Of a stretch of 64,000 nucleotides of DNA, positions 54,730-64,000 are shown piece after piece (position 1 is the stretch's first letter; each line of letters begins with the position of its first letter). The position numbers and the translations under genes are program-made. The notes beneath the pieces were generated by a model. The model did not search any database. It had not been told where the DNA came from and saw nothing but the letters and a program-made list of their open reading frames with translations. The stretch lies in assembly GCF_963668385.1 (NCBI RefSeq), contig NZ_OY764327.1, positions 1,178,001 to 1,242,000 of the forward strand. The letters run 5' to 3'. The DNA is from an uncultured Carboxylicivirga sp. (GTDB lineage Bacteria; Bacteroidota; Bacteroidia; Bacteroidales; Marinilabiliaceae).

Positions 54730-56541
54730 ATGGGGAAACGTGAATCAAAAATCGGGATAGGTGCACTTAAGAATCAGATTGTTAACACTTCGCTGATTTT
54801 TGGTGTCATCATGTATGCTATCGCATTCTCAATCAGCTTTAGCAATGTTCCAAATTATTTTAATAAAGTTAACTACATTACCAATTCAATAGTATTGAGT
54901 TCCGTTATCATTGTAGCTCTACTTCGAAACAGATTGAGTTTAAGGGTTAAATCCATCTTTTTAATAGCAGCCTTAGTAATAGCAGTAATATTGCATATTA
55001 TTTGGTTAGGTATATATTCAGAATATATGCCCCTAATAATAATGGTACCTTTTTTTGCAATTCTTGCATTTAATCTTCGTGAATCCATTATTATATTCAT
55101 ACTTGCCATTGGATCAATTGTTATTTTGGGGCTTCTGCATGTTAACAACATTCTAACTGTTAGGCAAAGTGATTTAGACAGATATCATCACCTACAAACA
55201 TGGGTATTAGCCTTATTAATTTTGTCATTTGTTTCTGTTGGTATCCTTATCATCATTACTAAATTTTACAACACTTTTCATGTATTGGTCAATGACCTTA
55301 AAACCCAAAATAGAAAGTTACAATTTAGTGAGCAAAGTTATCGCGAGATCTTCAACTCCACTACAGATGCGATCTTAAAACTAGATTACAATGGAGAAAT
55401 AGAAGATATTAATGACGCAGCTTGTCAAATGTTCGGATATACTCACGAAGAGTTTATACATTTTGATTGGTCTAATCCCCAAAATCGTGAAAGAGAAGGG
55501 TATACATATATTCAGGCCTCAAAATACCTACAGGATGTCAAAACCAAGGGTAACATCACTTTTGAATGGTTATCGCAACATAAAAACGGCAACCTACTTT
55601 GGGTAGAAATTGCAATAAAAACTACCTATATATTAGGGGACAAAAAGCTTTTGGCTGTAGTAAGGAACATCGACGAGAAGAAAAAAATTCAACTTCAACT
55701 GGACGAATATCGCAATCGACTGGAAGACATTGTTAACGATAGAACTATTGCTCTACACAATGCTAATGATGAATTAACCCGCATGAATGGTAATTTATAT
55801 CTTCAAAAAGAAGAACTTAGAATTGCTTTAGACGAGCTAAAAGATGCACATAACAAGCTTTTGCAATCTGAAAAAATGGCCACCTTGGGCGTTCTGGCAG
55901 CAGGCATTGCTCATGAAGTAAATAGTCCTCTCCAATACATTCAGGCAGGAGCAATCGGTTTAGAAGCTTACTTCGAAGACACTTACAACCAAGTACCTAC
56001 TGAAGTTAATATGCTACTAAGCTCCATCAACGAAGGCGTCAGTCGATCGGCTAATATAGTTGCCAGTTTAAATCAGTTTAGTCGACAAAAAAATGAACTA
56101 ACAGAATCTGTTAATATACATAATGTAATTGATAACTGCCTCAATATTTTAGGCAATAAGCTTAAATACAAGATTACCGTTGAGAAACAGTTCTTTAAAG
56201 ACAATATTATAATTATTGGTAACGAAGGTCAACTTCATCAGGTTATTATCAATGTACTAACCAATGCAATTCAGGCAATTGAAGACGAAGGAAAGATATT
56301 GATTAAAACTTCGATAAAAGATCATCAGGCACAGATATCGTTTATTGATAATGGACACGGTATTAAACCCGAAGACATAAACAGGCTTACTGAACCATTC
56401 TTTACAACCAAGCCTTCAGGCGAAGGAACCGGACTTGGCTTATCCATCACACAAAAAATAATTGAAGAACACAAAGGGAAGATTAATTTTACCTCAGAAC
56501 CTGATTTAGGTACTACGGTAACCATTACGTTTCCTATTTAA
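54730..56541 (+). CDS. Membrane PAS-domain sensor histidine kinase (orphan)
   Basis: 603 residues from the ATG at 54730; an upstream TTG frame is not supported. Residues about 15-175 contain five or six hydrophobic helices. A PAS/PAC domain follows (residues about 200-330, LDYNGEIEDINDAACQMFGY), then a coiled coil (NRLEDIVNDRTIALHNANDE). The phospho-acceptor is His395 in AAGIAHEVNSPLQYIQAGA. The ATPase N-box is NVLTNAIQAIEDEGK, with G1 DNGHGI and G2 GEGTGLGLSI. No response regulator is encoded nearby. The signal is not identifiable. Confidence 0.92.
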   Translation: MGKRESKIGIGALKNQIVNTSLIFGVIMYAIAFSISFSNVPNYFNKVNYITNSIVLSSVIIVALLRNRLSLRVKSIFLIAALVIAVILHIIWLGIYSEYMPLIIMVPFFAILAFNLRESIIIFILAIGSIVILGLLHVNNILTVRQSDLDRYHHLQTWVLALLILSFVSVGILIIITKFYNTFHVLVNDLKTQNRKLQFSEQSYREIFNSTTDAILKLDYNGEIEDINDAACQMFGYTHEEFIHFDWSNPQNREREGYTYIQASKYLQDVKTKGNITFEWLSQHKNGNLLWVEIAIKTTYILGDKKLLAVVRNIDEKKKIQLQLDEYRNRLEDIVNDRTIALHNANDELTRMNGNLYLQKEELRIALDELKDAHNKLLQSEKMATLGVLAAGIAHEVNSPLQYIQAGAIGLEAYFEDTYNQVPTEVNMLLSSINEGVSRSANIVASLNQFSRQKNELTESVNIHNVIDNCLNILGNKLKYKITVEKQFFKDNIIIIGNEGQLHQVIINVLTNAIQAIEDEGKILIKTSIKDHQAQISFIDNGHGIKPEDINRLTEPFFTTKPSGEGTGLGLSITQKIIEEHKGKINFTSEPDLGTTVTITFPI

Positions 56542-56545
56542 AAAC

Positions 56546-56571
56546 AAAGGCCACTCAAATGAGCGGCCTTT
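56546..56571. terminator. Bidirectional terminator after the histidine kinase
   Basis: AAAGGCC-a-CTC-AAAT-GAG-c-GGCCTTT with one mismatch, between convergent genes. Confidence 0.8.
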
Positions 56572-56592
56572 CATATTCTTAGATTGATTTAT

Positions 56593-59500
56593 TTACTTTT
56601 TAAATAAAATATCAGCTCCAATTGTTCCTTCTAATTCAGCTAGATATTTATCAGACGATGCATGTGCCAACATTTCGTTAGCTGTTTTTAAACGTCCTTC
56701 AATATCTAACTCATCAATTATTCCCTTATTATCTGGATTGGCTTTAAAAGCTTCAAGATAGGCAACTTGATTTTTATGGAAATCAACATCCTTCTGTTGT
56801 TTATGTTTTAAGCGAGCTTTATACCAATCACTATTTACAACATAATCGCGTTCGAAGTATTTTCTTAATTCAGGATCACTAATATCTTTTCCTTCATACT
56901 GACCATAAGCCATAATGTGAAGCAAAATTTTCAATGGAGGAACAGCCCCTTCAACACTTCCATCTTCGAAGTATGATAAAGCAACTTTTTTCTGCGCTTC
57001 CACTATATTATTAACACCGTCAACAAAATCTTCCATGTTTTGCAATTCAGGCTTAAGCATACGTTCGTTAAATACAGCCAATGGCTCATCAAACAAACGG
57101 TTCATACAACGGAATGCAAAGTTTTTGGTGATACGATATCCTAAACGACTTGCAAGAACTTTTTCGCCTTCATATTCGAAGTCTTCAAGTTTTTCCAAAC
57201 AATCATTCTCAATTAATGTTTTTGGATCTCTGTCTTCCGGAACTAAACGAGCCCAAATTTCAGGCACCAAAATACTAATGTCATGATCAAATCTATTTTC
57301 ACCACCTACATATCCGGCAGCAGAACTAAATCCGTTATACTCAGTAAGGATATATGATAACAAAGCATTATTCAGATCTGATGTTGGAACCAACATATTA
57401 AAAGGACCTTTTGTTAATGCTCCTTCGGTACCAGCACCAGTTGTTGAAGGTGATTTACCTGTTAAACTACAGATAAAGTCCATAAACAACTCAGGTAATT
57501 CTTGATAGTGAATAGGATTATATACAGCCAATGGTCTGATTCCAGCCTCGCGGTCAGCAGGATTATTTCTACGTCCTGGCAACACAGCATTAACCGGGTA
57601 AATCACTGGATCTTCACTTCTAATCTTACGATGCATGCGAATACCCACTTCAGCCATATAACTATCCATGGTTTCTTCAACATAAATATTGCGTTGTAAG
57701 TAACGAGGGTTTTTAGTTGGCTCACCACCTACTAAACGTGGATGCGAAGGAACCACGAAATAACCTTCTTTATCATCTTCAACAATACCTCTGATCAACT
57801 CCTTCACAGGCTCGGTATATTGTTCAAAACTCATTGAATCTTCTAACAACTCTTTAGCATCGGCTAATGTCAAAGGTTCATAGTTAGTTAAGAATGTATT
57901 TTCCTGAACAATATCGGCTTCCGCTTCCACATCATATCCTCTGTTGATAGCTTCATCAGGTCGTTGGAAAAGATGTGCCTCACAGTTATCTACTACTTTC
58001 AAACTTTTGTTTGAATATTCTGGATTTAAATCTTTAATTCGATTTGCCGGAATTGTAATAGAAGCTGAGATATCATCTTCCATCTGAATTTTATGACTAG
58101 GTACAAAGTCGGATCTTAATTTATGCAATAACCAGTGTCCTTCCTGATCGAAACCAATACGAACATAACTAGCTAATACATTATTGTGCTTATATAATAG
58201 GGTAGTACCTTTTCTACCATTAATAAACTCAACACTCATGTAGTCTTTCCAATTTCCTTGCTCTCTATCATTACGATATAAACGCTTAAGGAAAAGTACT
58301 AACGAACGAATGTGTTCTGGAATATTATTCAACCAAAGGTTGTACTCATCATTATATTGATCCGATGGAGTTAACAACTTTACAGCCGATCCCAAAGTAC
58401 GTTTAGTGCTTAAAAACTGACGTGATGGACTTGCATCAGGACGAATATTCTTCCAACGGGTTGAATAATCACGATCTATGATCATATCAGCCAATTTGAA
58501 ATCCTCTTCTAAATCAACAATATTGAAAGTGCCATATTTAATAGCATTTTGCATTGATTTAGATATTTCTGATTTTCCACCACCAGATACAGTACAAGGT
58601 TTATGACAGAACATTCCCTCTGGTGCTGTATTAATGATTCTCCACAATGGCTGAGCCGGATGTTTAGCTAATTGGAATTTATGCCCCGAGGGATGAATAT
58701 AATATTTATCAGGAGAAAGCTTTAAATGTTGCTCTTTTCCATTATATTCCCAACTAACTTTATTGGAATTAATGTCAATATCAGCATTTTCAGGTATATA
58801 AATGACATTAGGGTACTTTTTATCTACCGCACAATTCATGTCTGCATTTACCTCAATACGATCTGCCAGTAGAGATTTTGTATCTTCAAAAGTATAAGTA
58901 CTTCCAAGCTTAGACGAGAAAACCTCACCAAAAACATTTTCACCCATAATTCCACGAGGAAATGCAACGGCACCACCAGCATGTTCTTCTTCAACCAATC
59001 CATATATATTGGCTGAATAACTAATCTGGGTTTTAATCTCTTTTTTAGAGTAACCAAAATAGTTATCGGCAATAAGAGTAACTACAGTACCTCGTTCATC
59101 ACGACAGGTAATCTTAAAGGCACCTCCCTCGTTGTATAATTCGTCGGCATCTTTCCAACACATTCCATCTTTGCGCTGTCTTTCAGTCGCATCGTCGTAA
59201 TGAGGAAGACCCACATCTTTTTTCTTTAACTTAGTTAATTGCGGAGCCAGAATGACACAACCGGTTGTACCTGTCCAGTGTTCGATATCCAAAGCTGCAT
59301 CATTTTCAGCTAAATTATGATCTCCTGCATTGCCAAAAATACTTTCAACAAAATCCAGATTACTAACTAGACTTCCAGGAGCAAAGAAACGAACCTCCAT
59401 GCTCTTTTCACTAATTACTCCTTTAACTTCGGGACACACAATTGGTCGAAGCAGAAGAGAAACCATAATTTTTGCCTTATCTTCCTGAGCCGATGTAAAA

Positions 59501-60072
59501 GGTAAGATATTATAATCATCCGACGGATTCATAGCCGAATGCAGCAAGTGAGCAAAAGTAATCTTAGGAACTTCCTTTTTATCAAGAGGAACTGGCAACC
59601 CCCCAGCTACTATATGAAATGTACCTTTAGTTGTACGTTTATCGTTAAATGGATTATTTAAGATACCTTGTTTTACACGGTATGACTTAATCAATTCACT
59701 TTCAAACTTATCTTTATTAGGAGGTAGACTAACTTCTCTAGCTAATCCTTTTTGATTTAAAACAAGCGTTTTATTAGGTAAACGAATTGATTTATCAAAA
59801 TCAACATCCTCCAAATAAGAATCTAAAAACTTTTGAATGCGTGTATCAACAGGAGAAAGGTGCCCAGATAATAAACGCGACTTCTCTCTAAAACTGTTAA
59901 TAAGTCCTTCTGTAAGGGATAGAAATTTTGCATTAGAAAATTTTGTTTTTGCATCTGATTCATCATAAAACAAAGGTTGTCCTAATGAGGCCAATTGAAG
60001 GTTGATGTATTGAATCATGTCCTTCCGGTCCTTCTTACTGGGCTTTTGCTTGATAAGCATATCGTCTTTCAT
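56593..60072 (-). CDS. Probable PPi-type phosphoenolpyruvate carboxykinase
   Basis: 1,159 residues from the ATG at 60072; the longer frame starts at a TTG that lies inside the -7 box (60106-60113) and cannot be translated. The size is characteristic of the diphosphate-dependent PEPCK group (about 1,130-1,180 residues), far larger than GTP- or ATP-PEPCK. Notable segments are a P-loop-like PCTVSGGGKSEISKS (residues about 493-507), TGKSPSTTGAGTEGALTKGP (about 871-890), and HAGGAVAFPRGIMGENVFGE. This family makes PEP and PPi from oxaloacetate reversibly. The assignment rests on length and remembered motifs, so treat it as probable. Confidence 0.6.
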   Translation of the reverse strand: MKDDMLIKQKPSKKDRKDMIQYINLQLASLGQPLFYDESDAKTKFSNAKFLSLTEGLINSFREKSRLLSGHLSPVDTRIQKFLDSYLEDVDFDKSIRLPNKTLVLNQKGLAREVSLPPNKDKFESELIKSYRVKQGILNNPFNDKRTTKGTFHIVAGGLPVPLDKKEVPKITFAHLLHSAMNPSDDYNILPFTSAQEDKAKIMVSLLLRPIVCPEVKGVISEKSMEVRFFAPGSLVSNLDFVESIFGNAGDHNLAENDAALDIEHWTGTTGCVILAPQLTKLKKKDVGLPHYDDATERQRKDGMCWKDADELYNEGGAFKITCRDERGTVVTLIADNYFGYSKKEIKTQISYSANIYGLVEEEHAGGAVAFPRGIMGENVFGEVFSSKLGSTYTFEDTKSLLADRIEVNADMNCAVDKKYPNVIYIPENADIDINSNKVSWEYNGKEQHLKLSPDKYYIHPSGHKFQLAKHPAQPLWRIINTAPEGMFCHKPCTVSGGGKSEISKSMQNAIKYGTFNIVDLEEDFKLADMIIDRDYSTRWKNIRPDASPSRQFLSTKRTLGSAVKLLTPSDQYNDEYNLWLNNIPEHIRSLVLFLKRLYRNDREQGNWKDYMSVEFINGRKGTTLLYKHNNVLASYVRIGFDQEGHWLLHKLRSDFVPSHKIQMEDDISASITIPANRIKDLNPEYSNKSLKVVDNCEAHLFQRPDEAINRGYDVEAEADIVQENTFLTNYEPLTLADAKELLEDSMSFEQYTEPVKELIRGIVEDDKEGYFVVPSHPRLVGGEPTKNPRYLQRNIYVEETMDSYMAEVGIRMHRKIRSEDPVIYPVNAVLPGRRNNPADREAGIRPLAVYNPIHYQELPELFMDFICSLTGKSPSTTGAGTEGALTKGPFNMLVPTSDLNNALLSYILTEYNGFSSAAGYVGGENRFDHDISILVPEIWARLVPEDRDPKTLIENDCLEKLEDFEYEGEKVLASRLGYRITKNFAFRCMNRLFDEPLAVFNERMLKPELQNMEDFVDGVNNIVEAQKKVALSYFEDGSVEGAVPPLKILLHIMAYGQYEGKDISDPELRKYFERDYVVNSDWYKARLKHKQQKDVDFHKNQVAYLEAFKANPDNKGIIDELDIEGRLKTANEMLAHASSDKYLAELEGTIGADILFKK

Positions 60073-60105
60073 AATTGGTAAACGATTTAAGATTTGAATG
60101 AGCAG

Positions 60106-60113
60106 CAAATTTA
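60106..60113 (-). promoter_or_regulatory. -7 box of the PEPCK-like gene
   Basis: TAAATTTG on the minus strand, an exact TAnnTTTG; a TTG (60140-60138) lies 24 bp upstream. The rest of 60114-60318 shows nothing further. Confidence 0.55.
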
Positions 60114-60318
60114 TATAATTATTGCCACATTTAATAACAATTTATTAGGATTAGCGTGTTAATTAATGTAATTCATTGTGTCAATTAAAAGCAATTTTTC
60201 ACCATTCAATAATCATGCATTAAAAAAACCTTAAACACACAGGCTTTAACCCACTTACAAATTATAACCATATTTGTAAGTAAATAGCAAAATCAATTAC
60301 TGAAATGAATAAAGATCG

Positions 60319-62496
60319 CTAGTTACCAACTTCAGAAATAAACTTAATACGTACTAAACGAATATTTTCTTCCGAGTAGGTATCTTCACCTAATTCTTCC
60401 AAAGCAGCACTAATCTCATCGGTTTCAGCTTCTTCTTTAAAATAGTAGAATATATCTTCTTTTATATCTTCATCCATCACCTGATCGATATAATAATCGA
60501 TATTTACACGGGTTCCGGAATAAACAATAGATTCGAGTTCTTTAACTAGTTCGTCCATCTCTATACCTTTCGACGACGCAACTTCATCGAGTGGCATCTG
60601 ACGATCGATACTTTGAATAATACTAATTTTCATTTTCGACTTATTGGCAACTGATTTTACCACCATATCCATGGGGCGGTCAATTTCATTCTCATCAACA
60701 TGGGATGCAATAAGCTTGACAAAATCCTTGCCAAATCGATTAGCTTTTCCTGTTCCTACCCCTGGAATATTTTGTAATTCCTCAATAGATACAGGATAAT
60801 AAGTTGACATTGCTTCTAAAGACGGATCCTGGAAAATAACAAATGGAGGAAGATTTAACTTCTTCGAAATTTTTTTACGTAAATCTTTGAGCATCGAAAA
60901 TAAAGCATCGTCAACAGCTGCAGTTCCACCTGTATTGGTTTCTTCCTCAATTGTATCAAAGTCGTGATCTTTGGTCATCATTACCGACTGTGGCTTTTTC
61001 AAAAACTCATAACCTCCTTTACTTACATGCAACAATCCATATGTCTCTATATCTTTAATAATATAGCCTCTAACAAGCGATTGTCGAATAACAGCATTCC
61101 AATGCTTTTCATCAAACTCATCTCCTGAGCCAAACATTGAGTGCTCGTTATGCTTATATGATTTTACGGCGGTATTATTATTACCTATCAAAATATTAAT
61201 AATATGGTCTGATTTAAATCGCTCTTTAAACTCAATTATCGTATTTAATAATTTAACCACACTATCTTTTGCTTCAAATTCTTCTTTAGGATTTACACAG
61301 TTATCGCACGTTTCGCAATTCTCTTCGGTGTATTTCTCTCCGAAATAATGTAGTAACGTTTTTCTTCTACAAATCGAAGATTCAGCATACGACACAGTTT
61401 CTAACAAAAGCTGTTTTCCTATTTCCTGCTCTGCCAAAGGCTTACCTTGCATAAATTTTTCTAGCTTCTGGATATCCTTATAGCTATAAAACGCAATACA
61501 CCTACCTTCTCCGCCATCACGTCCAGCACGACCCGTTTCCTGATAATAGCCTTCCAGACTCTTAGGAATATCATAATGCATAACAATACGTACATCTGGC
61601 TTATCAATACCCATTCCAAATGCGATAGTTGCAACAATTACATCTGTTTCCTCCATCAGAAAGGCATCCTGATTTTTAGCTCTGGTTGAGGCATCCATAC
61701 CCGCATGATATGGTAATGCTTTAATACCATTCACTACCAATGTTTCAGCAAGCTCTTCCACTTTTTTACGACTTAAACAATAGATGATTGCCGATTTCCC
61801 AATATTGTTTTTTAGTATCTTAATAATCTCTTTTGAAGGATGAATTTTTGGGCGTACTTCGTAATACAAATTAGGTCGATTAAAGGATGATTTAAAAACC
61901 ATCGCATCCAACATCCCTAAATTTTTCTGTATATCGTGCTGCACTTTAGGAGTAGCAGTTGCAGTTAAAGCAATCAAGGGAGATTCTCCTATCTCACTAA
62001 TTATTGGCCTAATACGCCTGTACTCAGGACGAAAATCATGCCCCCACTCAGAGATACAGTGGGCTTCATCTACAGCATAAAAAGAAATATCAACCTGCTT
62101 TAAAAACTCTATATTTTCTTCTTTAGTTAAAGATTCGGGAGCTACATAAAGCAACTTGGTTTTACCCGCCAAAATATCTTCTTTAACCTGATTAATGGCC
62201 GTTTTTGTAAGCGAAGAATTTAAAAAATGAGCGATACCATTATCCTCGCTAAAATTTCGCATTGCATCTACCTGATTTTTCATCAAAGCGATCAATGGAG
62301 AAATTACAATAGCGGTTCCCGGTAATATCAGAGCTGGAAGTTGGTAACACAATGACTTTCCTCCTCCAGTAGGCATTAAAACAAATGTATCATTTCCGTT
62401 TAACACATTGTTAATCACATCTTCTTGATTACCTTTAAAGGTATCAAACCCAAAATGCCTTTTTAAATGGGCATTTAGATCAACCTGCTTTGCCAT
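60319..62496 (-). CDS. recQ: ATP-dependent DNA helicase RecQ
   Basis: 725 residues. The helicase core has MPTGGGKSLCYQLPALILPG (Walker A) and the DEAH box AVDEAHCISEWGHDFRPEYR, with QETGRAGRDGGEGRC as motif VI. The RQC zinc-binding segment is CRRKTLLHYFGEKYTEENCE with CDNC, followed by the winged helix. The HRDC domain lies near residues 525-600, and a C-terminal helical region (NKSKMKISIIQSIDRQMPLD) of the kind added to Bacteroidota RecQ closes the protein. It acts in recombination and fork repair. It is divergent from tatC. Confidence 0.95.
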   Translation of the reverse strand: MAKQVDLNAHLKRHFGFDTFKGNQEDVINNVLNGNDTFVLMPTGGGKSLCYQLPALILPGTAIVISPLIALMKNQVDAMRNFSEDNGIAHFLNSSLTKTAINQVKEDILAGKTKLLYVAPESLTKEENIEFLKQVDISFYAVDEAHCISEWGHDFRPEYRRIRPIISEIGESPLIALTATATPKVQHDIQKNLGMLDAMVFKSSFNRPNLYYEVRPKIHPSKEIIKILKNNIGKSAIIYCLSRKKVEELAETLVVNGIKALPYHAGMDASTRAKNQDAFLMEETDVIVATIAFGMGIDKPDVRIVMHYDIPKSLEGYYQETGRAGRDGGEGRCIAFYSYKDIQKLEKFMQGKPLAEQEIGKQLLLETVSYAESSICRRKTLLHYFGEKYTEENCETCDNCVNPKEEFEAKDSVVKLLNTIIEFKERFKSDHIINILIGNNNTAVKSYKHNEHSMFGSGDEFDEKHWNAVIRQSLVRGYIIKDIETYGLLHVSKGGYEFLKKPQSVMMTKDHDFDTIEEETNTGGTAAVDDALFSMLKDLRKKISKKLNLPPFVIFQDPSLEAMSTYYPVSIEELQNIPGVGTGKANRFGKDFVKLIASHVDENEIDRPMDMVVKSVANKSKMKISIIQSIDRQMPLDEVASSKGIEMDELVKELESIVYSGTRVNIDYYIDQVMDEDIKEDIFYYFKEEAETDEISAALEELGEDTYSEENIRLVRIKFISEVGN

Positions 62497-62947
62497 AACA
62501 ATTTAAAATTTCTTTCCGGCCGTAGCTTTCCAACCGAAATGTTTTCCTCAATTCAAGACTTCAAGCAAAAATAACTTTTAATGCGGTAAAAACACTGCCT
62601 TGATAAAAACCAAACAATTATCCTATATCAAAAAATGGTCATTTTTGTAGCGTTTTCATAAACACATTCCCTTACAATTTCCCTTGAAGTCTTATTTACA
62701 ACATACAATGTAAGAATTGGCTTTTCAAGCTAAAATCATCTCAATATTAGATTTATCCAATTCCAATAGATTGAAGTTATGTATAATCTTTCTCAATTAC
62801 AAGAAGTTTGTAAAACAGATTCGGTGTATTATCTTCGCAAAGCGCATGATAATAGTATTTCTGACTATATTGTTTAAACTTTTTTAACAATTGTAATCAG
62901 TAATTTTGTCAGCGATCAATCAAATTCAAACAAGAAAGCGAGAAACA
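62497..62947. other. Intergenic region between recQ and tatC
   Basis: 451 bp between divergent genes. It holds a -7 box for recQ (TATTTTTG on the minus strand, 62566-62573) and one for tatC (62901-62908). A 32-codon frame (62779-62877, MYNLSQLQEVCKTDSVYYLR...) has an ATG and stop but no other support. I see no RNA gene or repeat here. Confidence 0.5.
62901..62908 (+). promoter_or_regulatory. -7 box of tatC
   Basis: TAATTTTG, an exact TAnnTTTG, 40 bp before the ATG at 62948. The in-frame TTG at 62906 lies inside it. Confidence 0.5.
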
Positions 62948-63766
62948 ATGAGTAATAATTCTTCTGGTGACATGTCTTTTCTAGATCATCTGGAGGTACT
63001 ACGCTGGCATTTAGTACGATCCTTTGCCGCAGTTTTCATCTTTGCGATACTTGCCTTTATCTTCAAAGGCTTTGTGTTCGATACAGTTATATTAGCACCA
63101 GCTGACCCAGGATTTTTTACTAATCGACTTCTTTGTATCCTTGCTTCAAAGTTAGATATACCGACCCTTTGTATTAACCAACAACCTTTGAGCTTTCAGA
63201 ATATTAAAATGTCAGGACAATTTACCACACACGTCTGGGTATCATTTGTTGCTGGCATAATAGTGGCATTTCCATACGTATTCTGGGAATTTTGGCGATT
63301 TATTAAACCAGCATTATACGCTAAAGAAGTTCAGAATTCAAGAGGAGCCATATTTTTTACTTCAATACTATTTACAGTAGGCATTTTATTCGCTTATTAT
63401 ATTATCTGTCCTTTATCGGTTCACTTTCTAGGAACATACCAGGTAAGCGCCAAAGTTGAAAATATAGTGAATTTAAGCTCCTATATAGGAACGATTACAT
63501 CTATTGTATTAGCTGGAGGTATTATATTTGAATTACCTATATTTATATACTTCCTTGCAAAGGTAGGATTAGTAAGTTCAGAATTTTTAAGAAAATACCG
63601 CAAACATTCTATTGTTTTGGCATTATTATTAGCGGCAGTAATAACTCCACCTGATGTCATCAGTCAATTATTAGTTTGTTTCCCATTAATTATATTATAT
63701 GAGTCGGGTATTATTATTGCTCGAAAAATAGAAGCTAAACGGAAAAAAGAATTAGCAAAAATTTAA
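62948..63766 (+). CDS. tatC: Twin-arginine translocase subunit TatC
   Basis: 272 residues from the ATG at 62948. TatC signatures are [20 protein letters not shown] at the N-terminus (DHLxELR-type motif) and the loop [20 protein letters not shown], with about six transmembrane helices. The conserved C-terminal [20 protein letters not shown] is also present. It is the signal-peptide receptor of the Tat export pathway for folded proteins; tatA is not in the window. It lies 5 bp before lptB. Confidence 0.95.
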   Translation: MSNNSSGDMSFLDHLEVLRWHLVRSFAAVFIFAILAFIFKGFVFDTVILAPADPGFFTNRLLCILASKLDIPTLCINQQPLSFQNIKMSGQFTTHVWVSFVAGIIVAFPYVFWEFWRFIKPALYAKEVQNSRGAIFFTSILFTVGILFAYYIICPLSVHFLGTYQVSAKVENIVNLSSYIGTITSIVLAGGIIFELPIFIYFLAKVGLVSSEFLRKYRKHSIVLALLLAAVITPPDVISQLLVCFPLIILYESGIIIARKIEAKRKKELAKI

Positions 63767-63771
63767 CGCAC

Positions 63772-64000
63772 ATGGAAGGTAAATTAAAACTACATACAAG
63801 CGACCTAATTAAGAAATACAAAAACCGTACGGTAGTAAAAGGAGTATCGGTAAATGTAGAACAAGGTGAAATTGTCGGTTTATTAGGTCCCAATGGAGCT
63901 GGAAAAACAACTACTTTCTATATGACGGTAGGTTTGATTAAACCCAATAGTGGTAAAATCTTTTTAAATGACGAAGAAATTACCCACGACGCAGTTTATC
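63772..64000 (+). CDS. lptB: LPS export ABC transporter ATP-binding protein LptB (5' part only)
   Basis: The first 76 codons are present; the window ends within the gene. The opening [20 protein letters not shown] is followed by [20 protein letters not shown], containing the Walker [11 protein letters not shown], and by [18 protein letters not shown]. This matches LptB, the ATPase that drives lipopolysaccharide export by LptFG. It starts 5 bp after tatC, so the two are in one operon, as is common in Bacteroidota. Confidence 0.93.
   Translation, partial: MEGKLKLHTSDLIKKYKNRTVVKGVSVNVEQGEIVGLLGPNGAGKTTTFYMTVGLIKPNSGKIFLNDEEITHDAVY

Overview
The window is an AT-rich piece of a Bacteroidota chromosome. 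The evidence is the many SusC-like/TonB-dependent receptors and small secreted beta-barrel proteins, lipoproteins with Bacteroidota-style signal peptides, recurrent TAnnTTTG (-7) promoter boxes, and the family relationships of the housekeeping proteins. A marine-type Bacteroidia lineage (Marinilabiliales-like) is my best guess, but it is inferred from general resemblance only. No tRNA, rRNA, transposase, phage or CRISPR sequence was seen, and the gene content is mostly core chromosome.

Layout. 1-7.9 kb (minus strand): a cut-off helix-hairpin-helix protein and an outer-membrane protein, then a three-gene operon of TonB receptor, beta-helix lipoprotein and purple-acid-phosphatase-like lipoprotein that looks like an uptake system for a phosphorylated substrate. 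7.9-17.2 kb: a small lipoprotein, a Bcr/CflA efflux transporter, several secreted proteins of unknown function, a second TonB receptor paired with a YfiR-family protein, and a ROK sugar kinase. 17.3-31.2 kb (plus strand): two consecutive paralogous efflux operons, each tetR-tolC-membrane fusion protein-RND pump. The first also carries a small PII-like gene. They are separated by a 42-bp tandem repeat, and the second ends in a 25-bp perfect hairpin followed by a near-perfect ParB-binding parS site. 32.2-40.4 kb (minus): a haem/tetrapyrrole cluster hemA-hemC-hemD-hemB-hemL-hemE-hemN covering glutamyl-tRNA to protoporphyrinogen, apart from the last oxidation and ferrochelation. 40.5-50.2 kb (minus): aroK, the topoisomerase IV genes parE-parC, a membrane-anchored MutS-like ATPase, obg, adk and hpt. 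50.4-64 kb: purE, priA, a metallo-beta-lactamase-fold hydrolase, an orphan PAS histidine kinase, a 1,159-residue probable PPi-type PEP carboxykinase, recQ, tatC and the start of lptB.

Most interesting points: the parS-like site overlapping a lipoprotein promoter (suggesting an origin-proximal region); the PII-like protein encoded with an RND pump; the leaderless-looking tetR promoters with matching GGAAAC/GTTTCC inverted repeats; a perfect 17-bp palindrome at the presumed transcription start of the hem operon; a membrane-spanning MutS paralogue translationally overlapped with obg; and a three-hairpin intergenic segment upstream of the metallo-hydrolase that may be a small RNA. I did not find a clear new multi-gene defence or mobile system. 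Start codons were often moved downstream, because several of the longest reading frames begin at TTG/GTG codons that lie inside or upstream of the promoter.
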